Below are positions 1-7,552 of a stretch of DNA of 64,000 nucleotides, one piece after another. This DNA is from DATIRA01 sp964553405. Its GTDB lineage: Bacteria; Pseudomonadota; Gammaproteobacteria; Steroidobacterales; Steroidobacteraceae. The stretch's first letter is position 1. Each line of letters opens with the position of its first letter. The stretch is from NCBI GenBank assembly GCA_964553405.1, contig CAZKLS010000001.1, positions 1-64,000 on the forward strand, written 5' to 3'. Under the pieces are notes generated by a model. That model worked only from the letters and a program-made list of their open reading frames with translations, did not search any database and was not told the origin of the DNA. The translations under genes and the position numbers were made by a program.

Positions 1-1427
1 GTGCCGGACTGCTTGAAGCCGCCGAACGGCACCGTGATGTCGTCGGCGTCGTAGCAGTTCACGTACACGACGCCGGCCCGCAGTGCCCGCGCGATCCGGT
101 GCGCCCGGGTCAGGTCGCGGGTCCACACCGCCGCGGCCAGCCCGTAGATCACTGAGTTGCCGAGGCTCACCGCTTCCTCGGCATCGCGGACCGTGATCGC
201 TGCGAGCACCGGCCCGAAGATCTCCTCGCTCGCGATCCGCATGCCGGGCCGGACACCGCCGAAGACGGTCGGCTCGACGTAGCAGCCGCCGGGGACCGGC
301 TCGACCTGCCGTCCCCCTGAAAGCAGCTCGGCGCCTTCGTCCTTGCCGGCCTCGATGTAGCCGAGCACCGTCCCGAGCTGGGTCTCGTCGACGATCGCGC
401 CGAGCCGGGTCGCGGGGTCCAGCGGGTCGTTCGCGACGAGCTGCCGGCCCGCCGCGATCACCTTCTCCAGCACGCGATCGCGCACGGACTCCTCGACGAT
501 CAGCCGCGAGCCGGCCGAGCACATCTCGCCCTGGTTGAAGAAGATCGCCGAGGCTGCCGTTTCGGCGGCCCGGTCGAGGTCCGGGCAATCGGCCAGGATG
601 ATGTTCGGCGACTTGCCGCCGCACTCGAGCCAGACCCGCTTCATGTTCGACTGCGCCGCGTACTGCAGCATCAGCTTGCCGGTACGGGTCGAGCCGGTGA
701 AGCCGATGCAGTCCACGTCCATGTGCATCGCGAGCGCCTGCCCGGCCGTGTGCCCGAAACCGGGCAGCACGTTGAAGACCCCGTCCGGCAGGCCGGCCTC
801 GGCCGCCAGCGCCGCGATTCGTATCGCGGTGAGCGGCGACTTCTCGGACGGCTTCAGCACGACCGAGTTTCCCGCCGCCAGCGCCGGTCCCAGCTTCCAG
901 GCGGCCATGATCATCGGGAAATTCCACGGCACGATCGCCGCCACGACGCCGACCGGCTCGCGGGTGATCAGCGCAAGCGCCTCGTGGCCCGTGGGCGCAA
1001 TCTCGTCGTAGATCTTGTCCACCGCCTCGGCGTACCAGGCGATGCAGCGCGCCGTCGCGGGCACGTCCACGGCGAGGCTGTCCGAGATGGGCTTGCCCAT
1101 GTCGAGCGTCTCGAGCAGCGCGAGTTCGTCGCCGTGAGCCAGGATCAGTTCCGCGAACCGCTGCAATACGCGCTTGCGCTCCCGAGGGGGCTGGCGCGAC
1201 CAGCGGCCCTGCTCGAACGCGCGACGTGCGGCCGCGACCGCGCGATCCGCGTCGGCCGGACCGGCGGAGGCCACCTTCGCAAGCAACCTGCCGTCGATCG
1301 GGCTGAGGCAGTCGAAGGTCTCGCCGCTCTCGGCGCCGACGTAGCGTCCGTCGATGAAGGCCTGGCCGCCGATCGAAAGCTCGCGTGCCCGATCGTGCCA
1401 GCCGGGCCCGGGGTCCAGAGTGCTCAT
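1..1427 (-). CDS. Aldehyde dehydrogenase, PuuC-like (3' end outside window)
   Basis: NAD(P)-dependent aldehyde dehydrogenase that would oxidise an aldehyde from amine or polyamine breakdown to the acid in the cytoplasm. About 475 residues are visible; the family is near 495, so about 20 C-terminal residues lie beyond base 1. The catalytic pair is present: Glu268 in WLECGGKSPN and Cys303 in NQGEMCSAGS, and the cofactor-binding segment has PWNFP and GFTGST. The ATG at 1427 has AGGA eight bases upstream. It starts 15 bases after the stop of the PuuR-like regulator, so the two probably share a transcript. Similarity in wording to gamma-glutamyl-aminobutyraldehyde dehydrogenase (PuuC) is strong, but the real substrate could be malonate semialdehyde or another amino-aldehyde, given the aminotransferase next door. 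Confidence 0.93.
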   Translation of the reverse strand, partial: MSTLDPGPGWHDRARELSIGGQAFIDGRYVGAESGETFDCLSPIDGRLLAKVASAGPADADRAVAAARRAFEQGRWSRQPPRERKRVLQRFAELILAHGDELALLETLDMGKPISDSLAVDVPATARCIAWYAEAVDKIYDEIAPTGHEALALITREPVGVVAAIVPWNFPMIMAAWKLGPALAAGNSVVLKPSEKSPLTAIRIAALAAEAGLPDGVFNVLPGFGHTAGQALAMHMDVDCIGFTGSTRTGKLMLQYAAQSNMKRVWLECGGKSPNIILADCPDLDRAAETAASAIFFNQGEMCSAGSRLIVEESVRDRVLEKVIAAGRQLVANDPLDPATRLGAIVDETQLGTVLGYIEAGKDEGAELLSGGRQVEPVPGGCYVEPTVFGGVRPGMRIASEEIFGPVLAAITVRDAEEAVSLGNSVIYGLAAAVWTRDLTRAHRIARALRAGVVYVNCYDADDITVPFGGFKQSG

Positions 1428-1442
1428 GCTGTATTCCTGCAA

Positions 1443-2000
1443 TCAGAATGTAGGTGGGCTGTTCGCGGAAATGATCTCGCAGGGTACGCTGCCGGTGTTG
1501 CGGAACCGGTGCGGAATGGCGCTGGAGAAATAGTAGGCGTCCCCCGGGCCGAGGACACGCGTCTCGCCGCCGACCGTCAGCTCGATCTCCCCGGCGACGA
1601 CCACCCCGCCCTCCTCGCCCTCGTGGCGGAGCATGTCCGCGCCGGTATCCGCACCCGGCGCATAGCGCTCCTGCAGCACCGAGAGCGCTCGATTCGGACG
1701 CCTGGCGGCCACGAGCCTCAACGACACCGACCGGTCGCCGAGCTCGGTGAGTTCCCGGCTGGCGTAGAACACCTGCGGTCGGGAGCGCAGGTCCAGCGTG
1801 AAGAACTCGGCCAGCGACATCGGGATACCGTCCAGAACTTTCTTCAGCGAACTCACCGATGGGCTGACGCGGTTCTGCTCGATCAGCGATATCAGCCCGT
1901 TCGTCACGCCCGCGCGCTTCGCGAGCTCGCGCTGGGACAGGCCGTACATCGTTCGCACCGCGCGCAGGTGCGCTCCCACGTCGGGAATCGTGTCGCTCAC
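1443..2000 (-). CDS. XRE-family regulator with C-terminal cupin domain, PuuR-like
   Basis: DNA-binding regulator of the amine-catabolism genes around it. Residues 10-65 are a Cro/C1 helix-turn-helix (GLSQRELAKRAGVTNGLIS) and residues 110-185 a small cupin barrel ending in ISANSPPTF, matching the end of Escherichia coli PuuR. With the GTG at 2000 the protein is 185 residues, the usual PuuR length; an ATG at 2072 would add 24 residues that do not look like the family and would cover the promoter region of the divergent aminotransferase. PuuR represses putrescine degradation genes and is relieved by the amine; here the likely targets are itself, the aldehyde dehydrogenase and the aminotransferase (inferred from position). 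Confidence 0.9.
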   Translation of the reverse strand: MSDTIPDVGAHLRAVRTMYGLSQRELAKRAGVTNGLISLIEQNRVSPSVSSLKKVLDGIPMSLAEFFTLDLRSRPQVFYASRELTELGDRSVSLRLVAARRPNRALSVLQERYAPGADTGADMLRHEGEEGGVVVAGEIELTVGGETRVLGPGDAYYFSSAIPHRFRNTGSVPCEIISANSPPTF

Positions 2001-2049
2001 GGTGTGTTCAGGATCCTGCACGCTTGAGACGCAAGTGCCCGGAGTTTTG

Positions 2050-2092
2050 GCTCCAATTGTCGCAGGTGTCAATTTTTCTTATCATCGCCCGC
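2050..2092 (+). promoter_or_regulatory. Promoter of the aminotransferase gene in the divergent spacer
   Basis: A -35 box TTGTCG (2057-2062) and a -10 box TATCAT (2080-2085) are 17 bases apart, placing the transcript start near 2092, 24 bases before the ATG at 2116. On the opposite strand a perfect TTGACA lies at 2072-2067, overlapping the spacer, followed 17 bases on by a weak CAAAAC, so a promoter for the regulator may interlock with this one. A single repressor site could then control both directions. The operator itself is not evident as a clean dyad. Confidence 0.5.
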
Positions 2093-2115
2093 TTCTCTCC
2101 CGTCCGGAACTCCGC

Positions 2116-3444
2116 ATGTCAGCAACTCGTCGATTCGACCGGGCCGAGCTCGAGTCATTCTGGATGCCGTTCACCGCGAACCGGCAGTTCAAGGCGAACC
2201 CGCGGCTGCTCGCGCGCGCCGAGGGCATGCACTACTGGACCCCGGAAGGCCGGCAGATACTCGACGGCGTAGCGGGCCTGTGGTGCGTGAACGCAGGGCA
2301 TGGCCGCAAGGAGATCACCGAGGCGGTGTCCCGGCAGATCGCGGAGATGGACTACGCGCCACCTTTCCAGATGGGCCACCCGGGCGCCTTCGAGCTGGCG
2401 AACCGCGTCGTCGGCTGGCTGCCCGAGGGGCTGGATCACGTGTTCTTCACCAACTCGGGCTCCGAGTCGGTGGATACGGCGCTGAAAATCGCGCTCGCCT
2501 ATCACCGCGCCCGCGGCGAAGGCACGCGCACCCGCTTCATCGGCCGCGAGCGCGGCTACCACGGCGTCGGCTTCGGCGGCATCTCGGTCGGCGGCATGGT
2601 CAACAACCGCAAGTGGTTCGGCAGCCAGCTGCCCGGCGTCGACCACCTGCCGCACACTCACGACCTCGCGCACAACGCCTTTACGCGCGGCGAACCGGAG
2701 TGGGGCGCGCACCTGGCCGACGAACTCGAGCGCATCGTCGCGCTGCACGATGCGAGCACGATCGCAGCGGTGATCGTGGAACCCGTCGCCGGGTCGACCG
2801 GCGTGCTGTTGCCGCCGAAGGGCTACCTCGGCCGGCTGCGCGAGATCTGCAGCAGGCACGGCATCCTGCTGATCTTCGACGAAGTGATCACCGGGTTCGG
2901 CCGGCTCGGCGCGCCGTTCGCGGCAGACTACTTCGGCGTCGTTCCGGACATGATCACGATGGCCAAGGGGCTCACGAACGGCGCGGTCCCGATGGGTGCG
3001 GTAGCGGCCCGCAGCGACATCTACCAGGTGTTCATGCAGGGGCCCGACAACGCGATCGAGCTGTTCCACGGCTACACGTATTCCGCGCACCCGGTCGCCT
3101 GCGCGGCCGGCAACGCGACCCAGGAGATCTACAGGCGTGACGGCCTGCTCACGCGCGCCGCCGAGATGGCCGGATACTGGGCCGACGCCGTGCACTCGCT
3201 GAAGGGTCTTCCGCACGTGATCGACCTGCGCAACCTCGGCCTGATCGGGGCCGTGGAACTCGAGCCGATCGCGGGCCGGCCGGGCGCGCGCGCCTTCGAT
3301 GCGTTCCTGCGCGCGTTCGAGAAGGGAATCCTGATACGGGTGACCGGCGACATCATCGCGCTGTCGCCGCCGCTGATCATCGAGCGCCCGCAGGTGGACG
3401 AGCTGTTCGGCCGGCTGGCCGAGGTGCTGCGCGAGACGCCCTGA
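2116..3444 (+). CDS. Omega-amino acid (beta-alanine):pyruvate aminotransferase, BauA-like
   Basis: PLP-dependent class III aminotransferase of 442 residues that would move the amino group of beta-alanine or a similar omega-amino acid or polyamine to pyruvate. Fold-type I signatures are present: SGSES near 115-118 for the PLP phosphate, Asp255 in IFDEVITGFGR and the Schiff-base Lys284 in MAKGLTNGA. The N-terminal FWMPFTANRQFKANPRL and PPFQMGHP are typical of the Pseudomonas beta-alanine:pyruvate enzymes. The ATG at 2116 fits the family N terminus; the longer frame beginning at 1798 reads back through the regulator and is not real. It is divergent from the PuuR-like regulator and aldehyde dehydrogenase, so transaminase and dehydrogenase probably act in sequence. 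Substrate is inferred. Confidence 0.93.
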   Translation: MSATRRFDRAELESFWMPFTANRQFKANPRLLARAEGMHYWTPEGRQILDGVAGLWCVNAGHGRKEITEAVSRQIAEMDYAPPFQMGHPGAFELANRVVGWLPEGLDHVFFTNSGSESVDTALKIALAYHRARGEGTRTRFIGRERGYHGVGFGGISVGGMVNNRKWFGSQLPGVDHLPHTHDLAHNAFTRGEPEWGAHLADELERIVALHDASTIAAVIVEPVAGSTGVLLPPKGYLGRLREICSRHGILLIFDEVITGFGRLGAPFAADYFGVVPDMITMAKGLTNGAVPMGAVAARSDIYQVFMQGPDNAIELFHGYTYSAHPVACAAGNATQEIYRRDGLLTRAAEMAGYWADAVHSLKGLPHVIDLRNLGLIGAVELEPIAGRPGARAFDAFLRAFEKGILIRVTGDIIALSPPLIIERPQVDELFGRLAEVLRETP

Positions 3445-3446
3445 CG

Positions 3447-3480
3447 AAAACGCCCGGCTCTCCCCAGGGAGAGCCGGGCG
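3447..3480 (-). terminator. Intrinsic terminator after the TorF-like gene (possibly bidirectional)
   Basis: A perfect 13-base-pair stem (3451-3463 with 3468-3480) closes a four-base CCAG loop. On the minus strand the stem is followed by TTTT, the usual arrangement for a Rho-independent terminator of the TorF-like gene that ends at 3520. It lies directly after the aminotransferase stop, so it may also end that transcript, though there is no T-run on the plus side. Confidence 0.85.
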
Positions 3481-3519
3481 TGTCACACGCTACGGACGCG
3501 GCCGTTCAGGCCAGCGCCG

Positions 3520-4236
3520 TCACTCGCCCCACGGGAACGTGGTCGAGACGCCGAAAATCACGCGTCCCTCGGAGTTGAACACGTCGTCGCTGCTGAAGAA
3601 GTCGTCGCCGCGGCTCAGCGACGTGTCGACCCACTTCAGCTCGAAGTCGAAGTTGGCCAGCGAGTAGCCGACGCCGATCGAGTAATCCCAGTACTCGGTG
3701 TTCTTGAAGGCATCACCGTAGTTGTAGCCCAGGTGCGCGCCGATCGAGAAGTTGGCCGGCAGGTCGAAGCCGACGTTGCCCTCCGTGTAGAACGCGTCGT
3801 CGTCAGTGCCGCCGTAGTCCCAGGTGTACCACTGCTTGAGCTCGAGGAACTCGTAGCTCAGCCCGAAGTAGACCTCGGGGTAATCGCTGATCTTTTCCCT
3901 TTTGCCGGAGCTGCTCGAGTCCGGGTAGGTGTACCAGACGATGCCCGCGTCGAAGCCGAAGCTCTCGGTCTCCCAGGCGTATCCGCCGTACAGGTCGAGC
4001 TCGATGTTTCCATCGACGCCCTTGCCGTAGTCGATGTTGCTCGCCCACGCGCCGAGATAGATGCCGTTGTCGAACGCCCAGTCGATGCTGCCCTGCAGCG
4101 CCGGATCCTCGGCACTCAGGCTGATGCCGCGGAAATCGTAGTCACTGACCGCAGTGATCGTCCCCGACAGTTCGGCATGCGCTGCGGTGGCCGATGCGAG
4201 CAGGACGACAGCCGCCACGCCATGACTCAGTTTCAT
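3520..4236 (-). CDS. TorF-family putative outer-membrane channel protein
   Basis: Predicted outer-membrane beta-barrel of 238 residues. Residues 1-21 form a signal peptide ending AHA. The mature part is rich in alternating aromatic/hydrophobic strands with Tyr, Trp and Gly (for example DYDFRGISLS near residue 31 and IELDLYGGYAWE) and ends PWGE. The order SDYDFRGIS near the N terminus is the mark of the TIGR02001 family, annotated as TorF putative porins. No transport substrate can be read from the sequence. GAGGA precedes the ATG by about nine bases. It has its own terminator and promoter, so it is a single-gene unit; its base composition is a little lower in GC than its neighbours, as expected for a barrel rich in Tyr, Asp and Asn. 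Confidence 0.88.
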   Translation of the reverse strand: MKLSHGVAAVVLLASATAAHAELSGTITAVSDYDFRGISLSAEDPALQGSIDWAFDNGIYLGAWASNIDYGKGVDGNIELDLYGGYAWETESFGFDAGIVWYTYPDSSSSGKREKISDYPEVYFGLSYEFLELKQWYTWDYGGTDDDAFYTEGNVGFDLPANFSIGAHLGYNYGDAFKNTEYWDYSIGVGYSLANFDFELKWVDTSLSRGDDFFSSDDVFNSEGRVIFGVSTTFPWGE

Positions 4237-4257
4237 AAAAATGTCCTCGTTGCAAAA

Positions 4258-4285
4258 AAACTACAATTTATGCACTGCCAGTCAA
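4258..4285 (-). promoter_or_regulatory. Candidate promoter of the TorF-like gene
   Basis: Reading leftward, TTGACT (4285-4280) and TAGTTT (4263-4258) are separated by 16 bases, with a T-run after the -10 box and GAGGA before the ATG at 4236. The -35 match is 5 of 6 and the -10 match 3 of 6 including the key first, second and sixth bases. The rest of the 4286-4458 spacer shows no gene or clear signal. Confidence 0.4.
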
Positions 4286-4458
4286 GCGAGTGTAGCAGAA
4301 AGGCTACGAAACCAAACCCGCGTCGGGCAGAGAACGGATCACCGCCTGCACTTGCAGGAAGCGTGCCAGCCGAAAGATCGCCAGAAGCGGCCAGGGTTGC
4401 GGCAGAGCCGCACTACCGGGGCGCACCAGGCGCCACCGACGCACCAGATTGGATCGTC

Positions 4459-4839
4459 TCAGGACTCCACCGGCGGCTCGTAGATCGCATAGAACTTACT
4501 GGCCGGCTCGAGCACTTCCCAGGTGCCGGCGAATCCGGCCGGCATCACGAAGCACTGCCCCGGCCCGAACGTCCAGGCGCGGCCGTGCTCGTCCGAGATC
4601 CGAACCTTGCCGGCCGTGAGCACGCAGAGCTCGTTCTCGGTGTAGGCCACCCGCCAGGATCCCCTGCCGCTGCGCCAGATGCCGGCGAAAAAGCGGCCGG
4701 AACCGTCGGTAAACAGGTTTCGGACCGCCTGGTCGGGCGGCGGGCTTCCCGGCAGCAGCCGCGTCGGGTCCAGCTCCAGCGGCTCTTCCTGCCCCTGCGA
4801 CTCCTCGACGACGATCACCTCGGGGCCGGGACCACTCAT
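4459..4839 (-). CDS. Cupin-domain protein (DUF861-like)
   Basis: Small cytoplasmic cupin of 126 residues. The barrel spans about residues 45-120, with LTAGKVRISDEHGRAWTF and FGPGQCFVMPAGFAGTWEV resembling the DUF861 (ureidoglycine aminohydrolase-type) cupin. The usual HxH metal ligands of motif 1 are not evident, so catalysis is uncertain and it may be a binding or sensory protein. The start chosen is the ATG at 4839, which shares one base with the stop of the phosphoribosyltransferase upstream (TGATG), implying coupled translation. The upstream frame to 4908 is only read-through of that gene. Confidence 0.8.
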   Translation of the reverse strand: MSGPGPEVIVVEESQGQEEPLELDPTRLLPGSPPPDQAVRNLFTDGSGRFFAGIWRSGRGSWRVAYTENELCVLTAGKVRISDEHGRAWTFGPGQCFVMPAGFAGTWEVLEPASKFYAIYEPPVES

Positions 4840-5480
4840 CACGCACCTCCATTCTGCAAGAGTCGCTCCACTTCCTGATCGCTGGTCTGGGAGAAGTCCT
4901 CGTACCACTGACCGACGGCACTGAAAAAGGCCGGCGCGTGCAGGCAGACGACTTCGTCGGCGAGCTCCGCGATCCGGTCACGGGACTCGGGCGCCGCGAC
5001 CGGGACCGCCACGATCACGCGCCCTGCTCCAAGCTGCCTGACCGAACGGACCGCGGCTTCCATTGTCGCTCCGGTGGCGAGCCCGTCGTCCACCAGTATT
5101 GCGACCCGCCCGGACAGCGCAAGCGAGGGACGCCGTCCCCGGTAGGCGAGTTCCCGACGCTCGAGCTCCGCCCGTTCCCTGGCGATGACTCGATCCCGTT
5201 CTTCGTCCGCGACGGGCAGGAATCGCAGGACCTCCTCGTTCCAGACCACGGCGCCGCCGCTTGCGAGCGCTCCCATCGCCAGCTCAGGCTGTGAAGGCAC
5301 GCCGAGCTTGCGCACGACGAGTACGTCCAGCGGCAGCGAAAGCGCCTTGGCGATCTCGTAAGCGACCGGCACGCCGCCCCGGGGCAGGCCGAGCACGACT
5401 GCGTTCCCGAGGTCGCGGCCCCGCCCGAGGGCCGCCGCCAGCTCTCTGCCGGCGTCGCTGCGATTGGCGTACCTGCGCAT
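4839..5480 (-). CDS. Phosphoribosyltransferase-family protein (COG1926-like)
   Basis: Cytoplasmic type I phosphoribosyltransferase fold, 213 residues. The PRPP-binding loop is ILVDDGLATGATM near residues 125-137, and the N-terminal half has LGLPRGGVPVAYEIA. A base substrate is not predictable; this family of predicted transferases is often near stress genes. The ATG at 5480 has AGAGG eight bases upstream, whereas the earlier ATG at 5537 has no ribosome site, so 5480 is preferred. It is the first gene of a pair with the cupin and lies divergent from a kinase-fold gene. With a second PRPP synthetase 1 kb away, a shared use of PRPP is possible but unproven. Confidence 0.85.
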   Translation of the reverse strand: MRRYANRSDAGRELAAALGRGRDLGNAVVLGLPRGGVPVAYEIAKALSLPLDVLVVRKLGVPSQPELAMGALASGGAVVWNEEVLRFLPVADEERDRVIARERAELERRELAYRGRRPSLALSGRVAILVDDGLATGATMEAAVRSVRQLGAGRVIVAVPVAAPESRDRIAELADEVVCLHAPAFFSAVGQWYEDFSQTSDQEVERLLQNGGA

Positions 5481-5554
5481 CACGATCTGCCTCTGGCGCC
5501 CTACCGGGATGTTCCACCGCACAGCGGCAGCTGTCATTGGCGCAATTACCTAGG

Positions 5555-5563
5555 TGGTATTCT
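5555..5563 (+). promoter_or_regulatory. Extended -10 element before the kinase-fold gene
   Basis: TGG followed by TATTCT forms an extended -10 box (TGnTATTCT). It lies 13 bases before the ATG at 5577, so the transcript would have a leader of only about six bases. A partial -35 (TTGGCG, 5537-5542) is 15 bases away. No Shine-Dalgarno sequence is close to the ATG. Confidence 0.35.
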
Positions 5564-5576
5564 CGACCGACGACAG

Positions 5577-6581
5577 ATGCCGACCCTGCAACAGAAGCTC
5601 GAGTTCCTGAACGCTCTCTGCGGCCCGGGCGACGAGGCGCTCGAAACCCACTTCGCGTGGGTGTTCCTGATCGGGCGGCATGCGTACAAGCTTCGCAAGC
5701 CCGTTCGCCGCGACACGATGGATTACAGCACGCTCGAGGCGCGGCGACTCGATTGCGAACAGGAGGTCCGGCTCAACCGGCGGCTCGCACCGCAGGTCTA
5801 TCTCGGGACCGTTGCGCTCGCCATCCGACCGGACGGTGGGCTCGAGTTCGGCGGAGCCGGAGAAGCCGTCGAATGGCTGGTCAAGATGCTGAGGCTCGAC
5901 CGGGACCTGCTGCTCGACTCGATGCTGGCCCGCGGCGCCGACCCGGGCGACGGCCTGCGACGGATCTTGAGCCTGCTGGCGGACTTCTACCGCAACGCAC
6001 CGGCAGCGCTCGGCGATGGCGAAGCACTGTGCGCGAGGCTCGCTGCGCAGATCGAAGCCAATCGACTGGTCCTCGAGGATGCGGGGCTCGACCGAGCCGT
6101 GCTGCTGCGCGACCGGCAGCTTCGCGGCATCGAGCGCGCGCGCCGCCTGCTCGCCGAGCGCGCAGCCGCCGGCTGCGTCGTCGAAGGACACGGCGACCTG
6201 CGCCCGGAGCACTGCTACCTCGGGGAACCCGCCGCGATCATCGACTGCCTGGAGTTCGACCGCGAGTTGCGGGTCATGGATCGGGCCGAGGAGCTGTGCT
6301 TCTTCGAGCTCGAGTGCGCCTTCACCGGCCACGCCAGCCTAGGCAGCTGGCTGCGCCGGGAATGCCTCGGGCATCTCGGCGACACGGCGCCCGACTCACT
6401 GCTGGCCTTGTACCGGAGCCATCGCGCGGCGACCCGCGCCAAGCTGTACGTCTGGCGCGCCGGGGAACCCGACGGCGACACGCCCGACGCCTGGCGCGCA
6501 AGGGCCCGGCGCTACCTCGAGCTGGCGCTCAGCGAGCCTCTCCCGCCTCCGTCCGGTCGCCGCGCGGCTCGAGCTCCCTGA
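5577..6581 (+). CDS. Aminoglycoside-phosphotransferase-fold kinase (COG2187-like, single domain)
   Basis: Predicted small-molecule kinase of 334 residues, substrate unknown. It shares layout with the N-terminal half of the larger protein at 9993-11567: THFAWVFLIG.HAYKLRKP near the start (KLRKP is the ATP-lysine region), LDCEQEVRLNRRLAPQVYLG, the catalytic-loop region EGHGDLRPEH near residue 206 and IDCLEFDREL near 222. The Asn of the canonical HGDLHxxN loop is replaced by His. It lacks the C-terminal P-loop domain of its relative. Its 3' end overlaps the convergent PRPP synthetase gene by 53 bases. Confidence 0.8.
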   Translation: MPTLQQKLEFLNALCGPGDEALETHFAWVFLIGRHAYKLRKPVRRDTMDYSTLEARRLDCEQEVRLNRRLAPQVYLGTVALAIRPDGGLEFGGAGEAVEWLVKMLRLDRDLLLDSMLARGADPGDGLRRILSLLADFYRNAPAALGDGEALCARLAAQIEANRLVLEDAGLDRAVLLRDRQLRGIERARRLLAERAAAGCVVEGHGDLRPEHCYLGEPAAIIDCLEFDRELRVMDRAEELCFFELECAFTGHASLGSWLRRECLGHLGDTAPDSLLALYRSHRAATRAKLYVWRAGEPDGDTPDAWRARARRYLELALSEPLPPPSGRRAARAP

Positions 6582-7548
6582 GCGCGACGACCGAACCGCC
6601 GGACTCCAGTCGCCGGATCGCCTCGGCGAACAGCGACGAGGCCCTCAGCACCTCGAGGCGCCCTCGCCAGCCGTCGTCGTTGAGGCGCACCGGCAGTATC
6701 GAGTCGCTGACGAGGAGCCGGTCGGGGCTGTGTCCGGCGAGAATCCGGGCCGAATCCACGGTGAACACGCCGTGCGCAGCCGCTGCCTCGACGCGTGCCG
6801 CGCCTGCGCGGCGGCATTCCCTCACGGCGCGCGCGATCGTGGTACCCGAGCTGATCAGGTCGTCCACGATCACGGCCCTCGAGCCCGCCACCTCGCCCAC
6901 CAGCCGGTCGCCGCTGACGACGCCGCCGCTGCGTCGCTTCTCGACGAACGCGAGCCCGACGTCCTCGCCGCTGCGTGCCGCCAGGATCTCCCTGAGCCTC
7001 TGCGCCCGCTTCGCGCCACCGATGTCCGGTGACACGATGACGGTCGGCTGCCCCGCCGGATCGCGGGTCAGCCGCTCGGCCAGCAGCGGCGCGAAATCGA
7101 GGTGATCGACCGGGCAACGGAACGCGTTCTCGAACGCCGCGAGGTTGTGAACCTCCATCGTGAGCAGGTGGTCGGTGCCGACGGCCTCGAGCAGCTGGGC
7201 GACGTATCGCTGCGTCACGGGATCGCGCTCCTTGGTGCGTCGGTCCTTGCGCGCGTAGGCCAGGTAGGGCACGCACGCCGTGACCCGCGCCGCGCCGCAG
7301 TCCTTCAGTGTCGCGACCAGGAACAGCAGCCTGCAGAGCCGGTCGTTCGCGCTGGCTGCCCCGTCGCCGGCCAGGCACTGGATGACATAGGCATGCCTGT
7401 CGCGCACCGGCGCGAGCGGACGGGCCTTGTGCTCACCCGAGTCGAACTCGCGCTCCTCGAGCGGCGCGAGCTCTACGCCCAGCGCCGCGGCGACTCGCTC
7501 GCCGAACGTCCGGCTGGCCTGCGGCGCGAACAACAGCGGAGCGCTCAT
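6529..7548 (-). CDS. Second ribose-phosphate pyrophosphokinase (non-canonical Prs paralogue)
   Basis: PRPP synthetase homologue of 339 residues that would make PRPP from ribose 5-phosphate and ATP. Two phosphoribosyltransferase-like halves are visible. The PRPP loop VIVDDLISSGTT is at 227-238 and VSPDIGGAKRAQ at 172-183. The flexible catalytic loop reads YARKDRRTKERDPVTQ (98-113) rather than the bacterial [11 protein letters not shown] found in the canonical Prs of this window, and the metal-site [11 protein letters not shown] is replaced by EVHNLAAFENAF. ATG at 7548 has AAGGGG overlapping the RtcB stop region, four bases after it, so it is the last gene of the hibernation factor-archease-RtcB operon. 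It could supply PRPP locally or have a changed substrate. Confidence 0.85.
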   Translation of the reverse strand: MSAPLLFAPQASRTFGERVAAALGVELAPLEEREFDSGEHKARPLAPVRDRHAYVIQCLAGDGAASANDRLCRLLFLVATLKDCGAARVTACVPYLAYARKDRRTKERDPVTQRYVAQLLEAVGTDHLLTMEVHNLAAFENAFRCPVDHLDFAPLLAERLTRDPAGQPTVIVSPDIGGAKRAQRLREILAARSGEDVGLAFVEKRRSGGVVSGDRLVGEVAGSRAVIVDDLISSGTTIARAVRECRRAGAARVEAAAAHGVFTVDSARILAGHSPDRLLVSDSILPVRLNDDGWRGRLEVLRASSLFAEAIRRLESGGSVVALRELEPRGDRTEAGEAR

Positions 7549-7552
7549 CGCT

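Noticed and set aside
4241..4483. 80-codon frame in the spacer after the TorF-like gene
   Set aside because: Starts in the promoter of the TorF-like gene, no ribosome site, no domain, and runs into the cupin gene.
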